DNA of 37,044 bases from an uncultured Gammaproteobacteria bacterium (GCA_937139475.1 CAKZQF010000187.1:1-37044), one strand, 5' to 3'; shown: positions 24,527 to 32,532, counted from the stretch's first letter. Made by a program: numbers and translations. The notes: generated by a model from the sequence alone, not told the origin.

Positions 24527-26554
24527 CTAATTATCTTGCGCTACCAGTTGGCAATTATTTGCTAGATCAAACCCTCTATCACCTTGATAATGCGAGCAAA
24601 GCTTGCTTAGCATCGCTTGCCATGGTGCTTGTTCTAGTGATGGATTTAAAAATGACCACTGCTTCTTTTGGGTATTAATTAACACAAGCTCTTCTTGCTC
24701 GGGCAGCATAACTAACTGCCAAGATTTAAAGTAAACTGAGCGCTGTTTCTTGGCGATGGCCTCTCTATACTTATCTGGCTTAATGACTAGTCTGCCATCA
24801 TCTCTGATCTCATAAGTTGCCGCAGTTTCAGACATTACTTGATTTTTATCGATAAAACTTTGATTAATCGATCTTATTGGCTTTGCAGATTCGACAAATG
24901 TCATTCTGTTATCGTCAATGTGTTGATGCTGCGTTGGTAAAACGATGCCATCGAACTGAGGTGATTGGGGGCGGTGAGTGAAGTCTAACTGCTGGAATAA
25001 TGTCGGTGCTATGTCCACAAGTGAGAAGATACCGTTCATCTTAGCCGGCGCTGAAACAACCTTTGCATCGCTAAAGCGACTGTAAGCCATCAACACATTG
25101 GCTTGGCTTTGGTTTATTATATTTGTGCCATGTCCCCATGCATTGATGCTGATGCTTGAGGCTTTCTCAGTAGATAATGATTCTAGCATGTCGCGATCTA
25201 GCATAAAGCCCTCGCCGTGATCGGAGATTATGTAGACTATTGCATTACTTAGTTCCCCATGAGCTTTTAATCGGTTGAGTAAGTCTCCAATTTGATCGTC
25301 CAACTTCTTGAACATCGCCTGATACATAAAGTGATTATAATTTCCTTGCCATGACTCTATGGGAGTAGGAATAAAGTCCTTTGTGGTCCATGGCCAGTGC
25401 AGCATACAAAAATGCACGGCGAGAAAGTTAGGTTTATCTGTTGATAGTGCTGAAATAACTTCATCATTAAACATTAATGGATCATAGGTTTTCCCGTTAG
25501 CCCGATTAAGGTAGAGGTAAGGGAACAAGTATTTTGCAACCCGGGTCTTTACTATTAGATTAATTATAGGAAAGTCAGCGATACTCGAGACAACCGCATC
25601 GGCTGCACCGATTTTAGGGCCGATGGCGTTATCAAACCCATAGGCTTCGTCTATCTGATTAAATCTGCGCTCATCCATAGCGTAGGTTGTCTGGTAGCCT
25701 CGGCTTTTTAGATTCTCAACAAGTGGAATATTGCGATCAATTAGCTCTGGCGGTGCTAGGTTAAACCGCCCGCCATGGGTCATTGGGTATTGCCCTTTTA
25801 GCAGGCTTAGCCAGGCAATGTATGTGCGTGCCATTGGGGTGTATGTTTGGTCATAAATAACCGACTGAGATAGTAGTTTATCTAGGTGAGGGGTTTGATT
25901 GTGCGTGGCACCGCGATAGGCAAGATGATCTGGTCTGAGACCGTCAATGCCAATGATTATAATATTGGGTTGTGCCTGTTTTTCCTGTGTTTTGACTGGC
26001 GTGATATAGCTACTTCCGGTGATTAACGCGGTGGCTGCTGTACAAGCTAAAGCGGTGGTTACCGAGCCAAGCTTTACATAAAGTCCTAAAATAAAAAGAG
26101 CTGACAGGATGCCCGACAGGATTATTAACATAGCGGGCTCAGATAGCATGCTGCCGCGAAAAAAACCTAATAAAGAAATTGGTACAAAATAGCCGTTCGC
26201 GCCTAGAATTAGGAGCATATGGGTTAAAAAAATAAGTAACCAAGTTTGTGTTTTTATATTATCTTCTTTGATGTAGTTAAATACACCAAGGCACGAAATG
26301 GTTATCGTTAGCGCCCATAAGACGTGAATAGTAAGAAAGACGCCACAAAAGAATAGAATATCTTTAATTAAATAAAAATTAGTCGCATGTTCACCTTTTA
26401 GGTGAGTTTTCATCATGGCAAGTGAGGTGTTATCTAATAAGCTTTGACGATAGTTGATAAATAAAATGATAAATAAAAATAACAGCGCCATGGTACGCCA
26501 AAAAATGTGCTTGAAAGAGAATAGATCTGGATTGTTGGTCGATTCAAGTTTCAT
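24527..26554 (-). CDS. Membrane-anchored sulfatase/phosphoesterase-superfamily protein
   Basis: The N-terminal part (about 15-185) carries four or five membrane helices. A periplasmic alkaline-phosphatase-superfamily domain follows, with metal ligands in IIIIGIDGLRPDHL (Asp204), IVYIISDHGEG and the HGT block. The position where sulfatases carry C/S-x-P-x-R reads TYTPMARTYIAWLS (about 237-250), so the formylglycine cysteine or serine is absent. A threonine (Thr244 is the best candidate) may be the nucleophile, as in LtaS and phosphoethanolamine transferases. The gene is coupled to the small membrane-protein gene upstream (1 nt) and is 66 nt before the L,D-transpeptidase. An envelope polymer or lipid modifying role is plausible. 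Confidence 0.8.
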   Translation of the reverse strand: MKLESTNNPDLFSFKHIFWRTMALLFLFIILFINYRQSLLDNTSLAMMKTHLKGEHATNFYLIKDILFFCGVFLTIHVLWALTITISCLGVFNYIKEDNIKTQTWLLIFLTHMLLILGANGYFVPISLLGFFRGSMLSEPAMLIILSGILSALFILGLYVKLGSVTTALACTAATALITGSSYITPVKTQEKQAQPNIIIIGIDGLRPDHLAYRGATHNQTPHLDKLLSQSVIYDQTYTPMARTYIAWLSLLKGQYPMTHGGRFNLAPPELIDRNIPLVENLKSRGYQTTYAMDERRFNQIDEAYGFDNAIGPKIGAADAVVSSIADFPIINLIVKTRVAKYLFPYLYLNRANGKTYDPLMFNDEVISALSTDKPNFLAVHFCMLHWPWTTKDFIPTPIESWQGNYNHFMYQAMFKKLDDQIGDLLNRLKAHGELSNAIVYIISDHGEGFMLDRDMLESLSTEKASSISINAWGHGTNIINQSQANVLMAYSRFSDAKVVSAPAKMNGIFSLVDIAPTLFQQLDFTHRPQSPQFDGIVLPTQHQHIDDNRMTFVESAKPIRSINQSFIDKNQVMSETAATYEIRDDGRLVIKPDKYREAIAKKQRSVYFKSWQLVMLPEQEELVLINTQKKQWSFLNPSLEQAPWQAMLSKLCSHYQGDRGFDLANNCQLVAQDN

Positions 26555-26555
26555 T

Positions 26556-26864
26556 TTATTCCCCTAACTTATTATCTTTATTGTCAGGAGGAGTTAGGGA
26601 GCTATCAGATGGCATACCTTGCCTAAGTTCAGGATCAATCACAAATTGATTGAACTGATCAACGGCCAAGTTATTACTGTTTGATGCTGGCCAACTGCCT
26701 AGTACTAAATAGCGGGCGGCCAGGTTGTTGCCTGAGGGGTTGTCTGTTCTAAACGAAAGTTTGGCCTGATATCCTTGCCACAGTTTAAGTGCAATGATTA
26801 GCACGAGCCCAATAATAACTAAAACCAAGGTCGCCTGGACCGCAACACTCCGTGTTCTATACAT
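26556..26864 (-). CDS. Small single-pass membrane protein, function unknown
   Basis: The 102 residues have one membrane helix (about 9-27; QATLVLVIIGLVLIIALKLW). A polar, probably periplasmic tail is rich in Asn, Asp, Ser and Pro. No family is recognised. The stop codon is 1 nt before the ATG of the sulfatase-superfamily gene, so the two are almost certainly co-translated and may act together, for example as a subunit or regulator. No strong ribosome site was found before its ATG. Confidence 0.65.
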   Translation of the reverse strand: MYRTRSVAVQATLVLVIIGLVLIIALKLWQGYQAKLSFRTDNPSGNNLAARYLVLGSWPASNSNNLAVDQFNQFVIDPELRQGMPSDSSLTPPDNKDNKLGE

Positions 26865-27053
26865 TTAACAGCCCCAAAGATGGTATTAAATAATTAGTTT
26901 ATTTTAAAGTATAGACCTAAATGTTAGGTGGGAAAGTAATTTTCTGATTATTTTCTATTTAATTCTCCGGTGCTCTAGTTACTTCATCTTATTTACAGCT
27001 AGGTACTTGTATTCACGTTATTATTTGTATTGCCACCTTGGTAGTTGGAGAGC

Positions 27054-27512
27054 CTAGATATAATCGACAGGCAATGCCGTGGTGTATTTAATTTCCTCCA
27101 TCGAAAAGCTTGAACTGATATCGGAAAAGTCTGCTTCAGTGATTAACTTTTTGTAAAATGTATCGAAGGCTTTCATATCAGGAACCACGACTTTTAGTAG
27201 ATAATCCACTTCGCCACTCATGCGGTAAAATTCAACTATCTCTTCAAAATCCATGGCAATGTCAGCAAACTTCGCGAGCCACTTCGGGTTGTGCTGATTG
27301 GTTTTAACCATGACAAAAACGGTAAGGCCAACATTAAGTTTATCTGGATCGGCTAGCGCTACGCGTCCTTTAATTATGCCGGACTTTTCCATCGCCTGAA
27401 TTCGACGCCAGCAAGGGGAAGTCGATAAACCGACCTGTTCTGCGATGTGGCTGACTGATAAGGTACTATCTTGCTGTAATATGCGCAGAATCTTTTTATC
27501 AAATGCATCCAT
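27054..27512 (-). CDS. Lrp/AsnC-family transcriptional regulator
   Basis: The 152 residues hold an N-terminal winged helix (MDAFDKKILRILQQDSTLSVSHIAEQVGLSTSPCWRRIQAME) and a C-terminal RAM/AsnC ligand-binding domain (about 65-145; MVKTNQHNPKWL, RMSGEVDYLLKVVVPD). The frame is open to 27548, but GGAGA is well spaced before the ATG at 27512 and the family normally starts just there. The gene diverges from the cysteine-synthase-like gene. By analogy with divergent Lrp-type regulators it probably controls that neighbour in response to an amino acid, perhaps cysteine. Confidence 0.9.
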   Translation of the reverse strand: MDAFDKKILRILQQDSTLSVSHIAEQVGLSTSPCWRRIQAMEKSGIIKGRVALADPDKLNVGLTVFVMVKTNQHNPKWLAKFADIAMDFEEIVEFYRMSGEVDYLLKVVVPDMKAFDTFYKKLITEADFSDISSSFSMEEIKYTTALPVDYI

Positions 27513-27551
27513 AGCTATCTCCGGGTATTTTATTTCATTGAAAGTCAATAT

Positions 27552-27570
27552 AAGGGAATATTGTTCCCTT
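27552..27570. promoter_or_regulatory. Palindrome in the divergent Lrp/cysteine synthase promoter region
   Basis: AAGGGAA (27552-27558) and TTCCCTT (27564-27570) form a perfect 7-bp inverted repeat with a 5-bp spacer. It lies 40 bp before the Lrp-type gene start and 96 bp before the cysteine-synthase-like gene. A 15-20 bp dyad is the usual form of an Lrp/AsnC site, so this is the best operator candidate. Confidence 0.55.
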
Positions 27571-27665
27571 TAGATTTGTTTTTCAAGTGAAAGCGCAAAA
27601 TTAATTCGCCATCATTGTGAAATAATATTTACCATAATCAGTTAGCTAGTAAGGTAGAAAATCGT

Positions 27666-28646
27666 ATGGATAATTTGGCTAGAGTACAATGTAATGAAAT
27701 CGTTCAAGGTCGCGGATTTATTTATGATGATATCACGCAGACTATTGGCAATACGCCACTGGTTCGATTAAGTCGTTTTGCCAAGGCTCTCGATGTTTCT
27801 GCTAACATTCTGGCTAAAATTGAGTTCTTTAATCCCGCTGGCTCAATTAAGGACCGTCCTGCATTAGCAATGATTGAAGCGATGATTGAAGATGGCCGCA
27901 TCGGTGCAAACACTGAGATTATCGAAGCAACCTCTGGTAATAATGGCGTTGCTTGTGCGTGGATTTGTGCGATGAAGAAAATTCCACTGACGATTGTGAT
28001 CCCTGAGCATATGTCGATAGAACGCCGTAAGCTGATTAAGCATTATGGTGCAAACTTAGTACTTACCCCGCGCGAGCAAGGCACTAAAGGTGCGATTGAT
28101 ACCGCGAAAAGAATGATAGAAGAGCGTGATAATGCAATTATGCTCGATCAGTTTGGCAATCAAGACAATAGTGCAATGCATGCAAAAAGCACGGCAGAAG
28201 AGATTTGGACCGATACGCAAGGAAAAATAGACGTACTGGTCGCGGGGATTGGCACTGGCGGTACCATTTCAGGTATCGCAAAAACATTAAAAGAGCGAAA
28301 TCCCAATTTGAAAGTTGTTGCTGTAGAGCCAGCTTCCTGTCCGGTTCTATCTGAAGGTCGCAGTGGCGTTCATAAAATTCAGGGGCTTAGTTCTGGTCAT
28401 GTACCTGATATTTTACGTCGTGACCTCATTGATGAAGTATTAACAGTAAGTGATGAGGATGCGGTAAGTTTTGCCCGCGATATCGCTTGCCTTGAGAGTT
28501 TGCCTGTTGGTATTTCGTCTGGTGCTGCTTTAAAGGCATCAATGATCGTAGGGCAGCGTGAAGAGTTTGCTGGAAAGAATATAGTGACTATTCTTGCTGA
28601 TAATGCCGAGCGTTACTTTAGTACTGACTTGTTTGAGCAAGATTGA
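27666..28646 (+). CDS. Cysteine synthase-like PLP enzyme (CysK/CysM family)
   Basis: The 326-residue fold-type II PLP enzyme has QTIGNTPLVRLSR (about 25-37), the PLP lysine Lys62 in NPAGSIKDRPA, the phosphate-binding loop GIGTGGTISG, and CysK-like HKIQGLSSGHVPDIL in the C-terminal part. Length and overall wording fit O-acetylserine sulfhydrylases. The substrate loop reads TSGNNG (89-94), where CysK, CysM and cystathionine beta-synthase have TSGNTG, so the substrate could differ. It is transcribed away from an Lrp-type regulator. It lies outside any visible sulfate-assimilation cluster, so a second, regulated or specialised enzyme is possible. Confidence 0.85.
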   Translation: MDNLARVQCNEIVQGRGFIYDDITQTIGNTPLVRLSRFAKALDVSANILAKIEFFNPAGSIKDRPALAMIEAMIEDGRIGANTEIIEATSGNNGVACAWICAMKKIPLTIVIPEHMSIERRKLIKHYGANLVLTPREQGTKGAIDTAKRMIEERDNAIMLDQFGNQDNSAMHAKSTAEEIWTDTQGKIDVLVAGIGTGGTISGIAKTLKERNPNLKVVAVEPASCPVLSEGRSGVHKIQGLSSGHVPDILRRDLIDEVLTVSDEDAVSFARDIACLESLPVGISSGAALKASMIVGQREEFAGKNIVTILADNAERYFSTDLFEQD

Positions 28647-28648
28647 TA

Positions 28649-28859
28649 ATACCAATTGCACAAATTAACTGATCATTTTTCATGTGCTAAACGGATGATA
28701 GCTACGTTATTTATTTTCTATGTAGAATAACTGCATACGTAAATAAATGCCTTGCCTACATGGATGTAGGCACTTAGGTTTAGTCAGGAACTATAAACCT
28801 GTGCTCTAATCCGTTTATCAACACTACAAAATAGGCCACTTTATTAATGCAATTGGTAT
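28649..28859. repeat. MITE-like palindromic repeat element (about 211 bp)
   Basis: Perfect 12-bp terminal inverted repeats, ATACCAATTGCA (28649-28660) and TGCAATTGGTAT (28848-28859), bound the element. The inverted symmetry continues imperfectly inward, for example GTGCTAAACGGAT against ATCCGTTTATCAACAC. In the middle lies a perfect 9-bp hairpin, TGCCTACAT/ATGTAGGCA, at 28753-28772. There is no coding capacity. Similar TATACCAATTG-ended elements are common in Alteromonadales genomes (from memory). It sits just after the cysteine-synthase-like gene. Confidence 0.7.
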
Positions 28860-28974
28860 AAGAGACAAAATATTTTCAGTATTGATTACTTCATTGGAAA
28901 TTAATAGTTCAGCTAATCTATTGATGTGCTTATTATCATTGCCGCTTTAATCAATATCAATTGCATACACATCA

Positions 28975-29008
28975 GTTACTTTTCTTTGCTTCGCCAAAGA
29001 AAAGTAAC
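28975..29008. terminator. Strong hairpin repeat between convergent genes
   Basis: GTTACTTTTCTTTG (28975-28988) and CAAAGAAAAGTAAC (28995-29008) form a perfect 14-bp stem with a 6-nt loop. It lies between the convergent cysteine-synthase-like and btuB genes. This wording recurs in many gammaproteobacterial genomes (general knowledge) and would work as a stop for both strands. No intact gene was found in the rest of 28860-29234. Confidence 0.6.
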
Positions 29009-29234
29009 CAAAAGAAAGGCGACCCGTAAATTTATCGCTGCGCTTAAATTATGAATTGGCTAAATAGATAGCGTATTTAATCCGCATCCCTGCGGCAAAT
29101 ACTGAAAAATCATCCGTAATTTTTCTATCTGACAATTTTTAATTTAAGGCGATAAGCTACGGGAGCTACCGCGCGATGAGTTGGACCACTCCTTTAAAGC
29201 ATCCCATATAAACGATATGAGAATTCCCGTTGTT

Positions 29235-31091
29235 CTAAAAACGATAATCCAATCCAACATAAAACTGACGTTCTGCGCCAATATAATGTGAAGTGATATC
29301 ACCGGTTAACCAGTCCGTTGCAGCTACGCCACTGAAATACTGTTTGTCAGTGAGGTTGTCTACCCGAGCATTGACCTTTAGGTTATCGTTAATCTCATGA
29401 TTTAAAGATAGATTAACTAGAGTATAGCTAGTTAGCGGCGTGTGGTAATAACTACTACGATCGCTACGATAAGAAAAACCTAAGCCAATATTTGTATGCT
29501 CAAATTGTTTACTAATATCCCAATTGATTGAACGTTTTGGACGCAATATTAATTGTGTATCAGTAACGCCGTCCGTTGCTTTCAAGTAGGTAAAATTAAG
29601 CTGGTGATCAAGGGTGAATAAATCAAATGACGCGCTAAGTTCTAACCCTTCAAATTGAGCCTGAGCTACATTTTCAGGACCGTTTGCTGTCCATTGAATA
29701 AGGTTGTCTATGTCATTGCGAAATAGTGCGATATCCAACGATGCGTGAGTCAGGTACCAAGCTAAGCCAAGTTCACGATTTAATGACTCTTCAGGAAGTA
29801 GGTTTAAATCAGGCGTGGTGATCCAAATTGAACTGGCATTATTAAATGACGGCGCCTTAAAGCCAGAGCCTTGCGTGAACCGTAATACGGCGTCTTCAGT
29901 CAATGGTAGGCCAAGTGAAATGTTGTAAGTATTATTTACATCAAAATCGCTATTGTCATCACGACGTACTGCGGCATTAACAATAAATTCATCAGTGTTG
30001 TAATACGCACCAGCATAGGCACCTAGGTTATGGCGAGTCTCATCGGTAAACCCTGAAGCAGGTTGGTCAGCACCAGCCCATGCGTTGACAGACTTGCTTA
30101 AATCTTCATGGTGATAATCTAGTCCTGCAGCAATCGTTAACGCTTGACTGTGTTGATAAGTGGCTTGATAGCTAATTTGCTGACGGTCAGTTTGGTAGTT
30201 ACTTGGTTTATCCCAAGATTGTGGTTGCTCTTTGGTGTTTAGCTCTTGATCTTGGCTAACGTTGAGCTGTGCCTGATGACTAATATTACCGGCATTTTTA
30301 TCCCACGCTAATGATAGCTGATATTTATCAAACTCTTGCAGATCATCACCGCTACTATCGTACTGAACATAGCCTTGGCTAAACTGAGCGACTGCTTTGA
30401 TTGTACCCAGTGCCTCTTGGCGAAACTCTGCATTGAGCCCAGCATTCTTATTTTCATAGCCATCACGATCCAGGCTCAAATCCGTAGAAACATCAAACCC
30501 GTCGGTTTTTTCGTATCCTGCATTAAATGACAGTGATAATGCATCGGTTTCACTGGTGATTGTAGCCTGTGCATTGCGGTAGTTATTCGAACCCGCAGTA
30601 ACAGTCACTGCTGATTGTGAACTCTTACGCGTGATTATATTGATGACGCCAGCAAGTGCATCGGAGCCATACCAAGCGGCGCGTGACCCCTTGATCACCT
30701 CTATACGTTCAATCGCATTAAGCGGTACAGTTGAAAGTGATTTATAACCTGTTGAGCCACTGCCAACACGTACACCGTCAACAAGTACTAGTGAATGGCT
30801 TGATGCCGCACCACGGATGAAGATACTACTATTTTGACCAAGTCCGCCTTTGCGAACCACATCGACACCACCAATACCTTGCAGCAATGTTGGCAGGTCT
30901 CTAGCAACTGAACTTTCTATTGCCTGACGATCGATTATCTCTACCGATGCCAATACGTCACTGATTGGCTGAGCGATTTTGCTTGCTGTAATAACGATAG
31001 TTTCTGTTGGTTGTGTTGCTTGAACTGAAGGTGTAGAAAGCGCAGCCAATGCCGCAGTGACCGCTAGGCCCAGTGTAGATTTATTTAACAT
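29235..31091 (-). CDS. btuB: BtuB-like TonB-dependent vitamin B12 receptor
   Basis: This outer-membrane receptor carries cobalamin into the periplasm with TonB energy. The 618 residues start with a signal peptide (about 1-26). The TonB box is ETIVITA, and the plug domain spans about 40-150 (IRGAASSHSLVLVDGVRVGSGSTGYKSLSTVPLNAIERIEVIKGSRAAWYGSDALAGVINIITRKS). The beta barrel runs to a C-terminal Phe. The plug wording is that of BtuB rather than siderophore receptors. The frame extends upstream to 31139. The ATG at 31091 is used because the signal peptide begins there and GGGGA lies at 31096-31100. A cobalamin riboswitch directly upstream confirms the substrate class. Confidence 0.9.
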   Translation of the reverse strand: MLNKSTLGLAVTAALAALSTPSVQATQPTETIVITASKIAQPISDVLASVEIIDRQAIESSVARDLPTLLQGIGGVDVVRKGGLGQNSSIFIRGAASSHSLVLVDGVRVGSGSTGYKSLSTVPLNAIERIEVIKGSRAAWYGSDALAGVINIITRKSSQSAVTVTAGSNNYRNAQATITSETDALSLSFNAGYEKTDGFDVSTDLSLDRDGYENKNAGLNAEFRQEALGTIKAVAQFSQGYVQYDSSGDDLQEFDKYQLSLAWDKNAGNISHQAQLNVSQDQELNTKEQPQSWDKPSNYQTDRQQISYQATYQHSQALTIAAGLDYHHEDLSKSVNAWAGADQPASGFTDETRHNLGAYAGAYYNTDEFIVNAAVRRDDNSDFDVNNTYNISLGLPLTEDAVLRFTQGSGFKAPSFNNASSIWITTPDLNLLPEESLNRELGLAWYLTHASLDIALFRNDIDNLIQWTANGPENVAQAQFEGLELSASFDLFTLDHQLNFTYLKATDGVTDTQLILRPKRSINWDISKQFEHTNIGLGFSYRSDRSSYYHTPLTSYTLVNLSLNHEINDNLKVNARVDNLTDKQYFSGVAATDWLTGDITSHYIGAERQFYVGLDYRF

Positions 31092-31100
31092 GATGTCCCC

Positions 31101-31119
31101 TTTGTACCCGCCGTACAAA
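31101..31119 (-). promoter_or_regulatory. Hairpin next to the btuB ribosome-binding site (riboswitch expression platform candidate)
   Basis: TTTGTAC and GTACAAA form a 7-bp stem with a 5-nt loop, lying between the riboswitch core and the Shine-Dalgarno at 31096-31100. It directly abuts the GGGGA. There is no T-run after it, so control of translation rather than of termination is suggested. Confidence 0.5.
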
Positions 31120-31136
31120 TAATAATGAGTGAAATG

Positions 31137-31285
31137 CATGGCCGGTCTCCGGGCTTAATGTATGGTCTTGCTCTAAATGGAAACAAGGATACATATTACC
31201 GTTGCGGGGGCAGCGCTGGATTTAAACAATTATTCTCACCAGCTTCCCGATTATCCCGACTTATTGTCAGGCACCGTGCATTATT
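31137..31285 (-). ncRNA. Cobalamin (adenosylcobalamin-type) riboswitch
   Basis: Read on the minus strand, the leader shows the conserved landmarks in order. GGTGCC comes near 31275, then CGGGAAGCTGGTGAGAAT, the B12 box CGCTGCCCCCGCAACGGTAA (31196-31215), and the 3' closing AAGCCCGGAGACCGGCC ending near 31137. These define the cobalamin aptamer family. It lies about 45 nt upstream of the btuB ATG, so bound cobalamin is expected to lower receptor synthesis. The outer boundaries are approximate. Confidence 0.92.
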
Positions 31286-31604
31286 AATTAGCATTAACTT
31301 AGGCCAACAACCCGTTAGATTTGTGGTCGTAAATCAATTGAGCGCTATTGTGGAGGCTGATGCTGTTAATGTCAATAGACGTATAGACGTCCAAATAAAA
31401 ATTATTAAATTATTCGTTAGTGCCTTTTAAACGCGGGCGCGAAACTTCGACTCGATATGTCGCGCCTTTTTAGCGTTGATATTTCTTGTGTTTATAAGTT
31501 GTTGATAATTAGTGGTTATTTGTCTTGTTTTTTAAGTGGGCTTGTGGCGTGGCTTATGCATTGTGGGGTAGTTGATTTGTCATTGTTTGTTATTGAGGAG
31601 AAAT
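31286..31604. other. Divergent intergenic region between btuB leader and norE-like gene
   Basis: About 320 nt without a gene. It should hold the leftward btuB promoter and a rightward promoter for the norE-like gene. The only clear element is the stem-loop at 31436-31471. No convincing FNR or NsrR site was seen. Confidence 0.5.
31436..31471 (+). terminator. Intrinsic terminator-like hairpin upstream of the norE-like gene
   Basis: GGCGCGA (31436-31442) pairs with TCGCGCC (31460-31466), and TTTTT follows at 31467-31471. It is oriented for rightward transcription, but no rightward gene ends before it. It could be an attenuator in the norE-like leader, the end of a small RNA, or a barrier against transcription opposite btuB. 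Confidence 0.5.
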
Positions 31605-32228
31605 ATGTCAAATGCAGTTCAAATGCCATTTTATTTAAATGGTGCTGGTTCAGTCGCTGTCGAGCCTGAGTCTGTACGTAAAATTCCGGGAAATAGTGCT
31701 GTTTGGGTGGGTATCTTCGCCGAATTAACAGAATTTGCGATGTTTTTTGTGATTTATTTCTTTGCTAAAGCACATTACCCACAGCAGTTTGACCAAGGGC
31801 CAATTCATTTAAACACCCTCGCAGGGACACTAAATACCGTGGTCCTAATCAGTAGCAGCTATTTTGTCGCCAAGGCGATGACAGCGATTCGTTGTAACCG
31901 TCCTAAAGAATGCGTGCGCTGGCTATGGGGAACACTAGTTGCTGGCGCGCTGTATTTAGTGATTAAGGGCGTGGAGTATCAATGGAATTCCACGCATGGT
32001 ATTCATAGCGATACCGACTATTTTTATACGGTTTATTACTACATGACATTTAACCATTTGCTACATGTAGGCTGGGCCAGCGGGAGTATCTTATGGGCGA
32101 TTTGGCGAGTTAATGCTGGCGTGTATAACGTTGAAAACCACGCACCACTAACGGCGATTGCATGCTATTGGCACATGATTGACTTAGCTTGGATTATTAT
32201 TTTTCCAATGCTTTATGTTTTACGGTAG
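31605..32228 (+). CDS. norE: NorE-like haem-copper oxidase subunit III homologue
   Basis: The 207-residue integral membrane protein of the cytochrome oxidase subunit III family has about five helices. Landmarks are WVGIFAELTEFAMFFVIYFFAKAHYP (about 31-56), NTLAGTLNTVVLISSSYFVAKAM, the glutamate in KGVEYQW, and the closing YWHMIDLAWIIIFPMLYVLR. The short form with NSAVWVGIFAELTEF matches NorE, an accessory factor of nitric oxide reductase, more than true CoxC (about 260-290 residues). The start at 31605 follows GAGGAG, whereas the frame is open to 31572. The subunit-IV-like gene follows after 10 nt. No norCB genes lie in the window. Confidence 0.78.
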   Translation: MSNAVQMPFYLNGAGSVAVEPESVRKIPGNSAVWVGIFAELTEFAMFFVIYFFAKAHYPQQFDQGPIHLNTLAGTLNTVVLISSSYFVAKAMTAIRCNRPKECVRWLWGTLVAGALYLVIKGVEYQWNSTHGIHSDTDYFYTVYYYMTFNHLLHVGWASGSILWAIWRVNAGVYNVENHAPLTAIACYWHMIDLAWIIIFPMLYVLR

Positions 32229-32238
32229 GAGTAGACCA

Positions 32239-32532
32239 ATGAAAACTTTTTCACTAAGCAAATTAGACATTACATGGCTTATCTTGATGGTAGTGACGCT
32301 GCTTAATGCATTGGCTGCAGAAACAGCTGACCCTCACATACTAATCACGGCAGTTATCTGCATCTCTATTGCCTATAAGGGCCGATTGGTCATCGACAAT
32401 TTTATGGAGTTACTCAATGCAAACACTACGATTAGGGCATTAATGCGTAGCTACTTTTATATTATTCCGGTGCTTATTTTTGTTACTGACTTGTTTTCAG
32501 AACAATTAGCGGCAATTAGCACTATTTCCTAA
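32239..32532 (+). CDS. NorF-like / cytochrome oxidase subunit IV-type small membrane protein
   Basis: The 97-residue protein has three predicted membrane helices (about 8-28, 31-49 and 68-90). The KGRLVIDNFMELLNA segment between helices 2 and 3 is typical of prokaryotic subunit IV and NorF proteins. It follows the norE-like gene by 10 nt, with AGGAG at 32227-32231, and the start is set at 32239 accordingly. Its last 11 nt overlap the 3' end of the convergent LacI-family gene. NorE and NorF help nitric oxide reductase or aa3-type oxidases but lack metal centres of their own. Confidence 0.72.
   Translation: MKTFSLSKLDITWLILMVVTLLNALAAETADPHILITAVICISIAYKGRLVIDNFMELLNANTTIRALMRSYFYIIPVLIFVTDLFSEQLAAISTIS

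Noticed and set aside
24527..26554. Classical arylsulfatase
   Set aside because: The formylglycine motif C/S-x-P-x-R is absent, so only superfamily membership is claimed.
31125..31430. Open frame of about 100 codons on the + strand opposite the btuB leader
   Set aside because: It reads through the reverse complement of the cobalamin riboswitch, and the composition is not protein-like.
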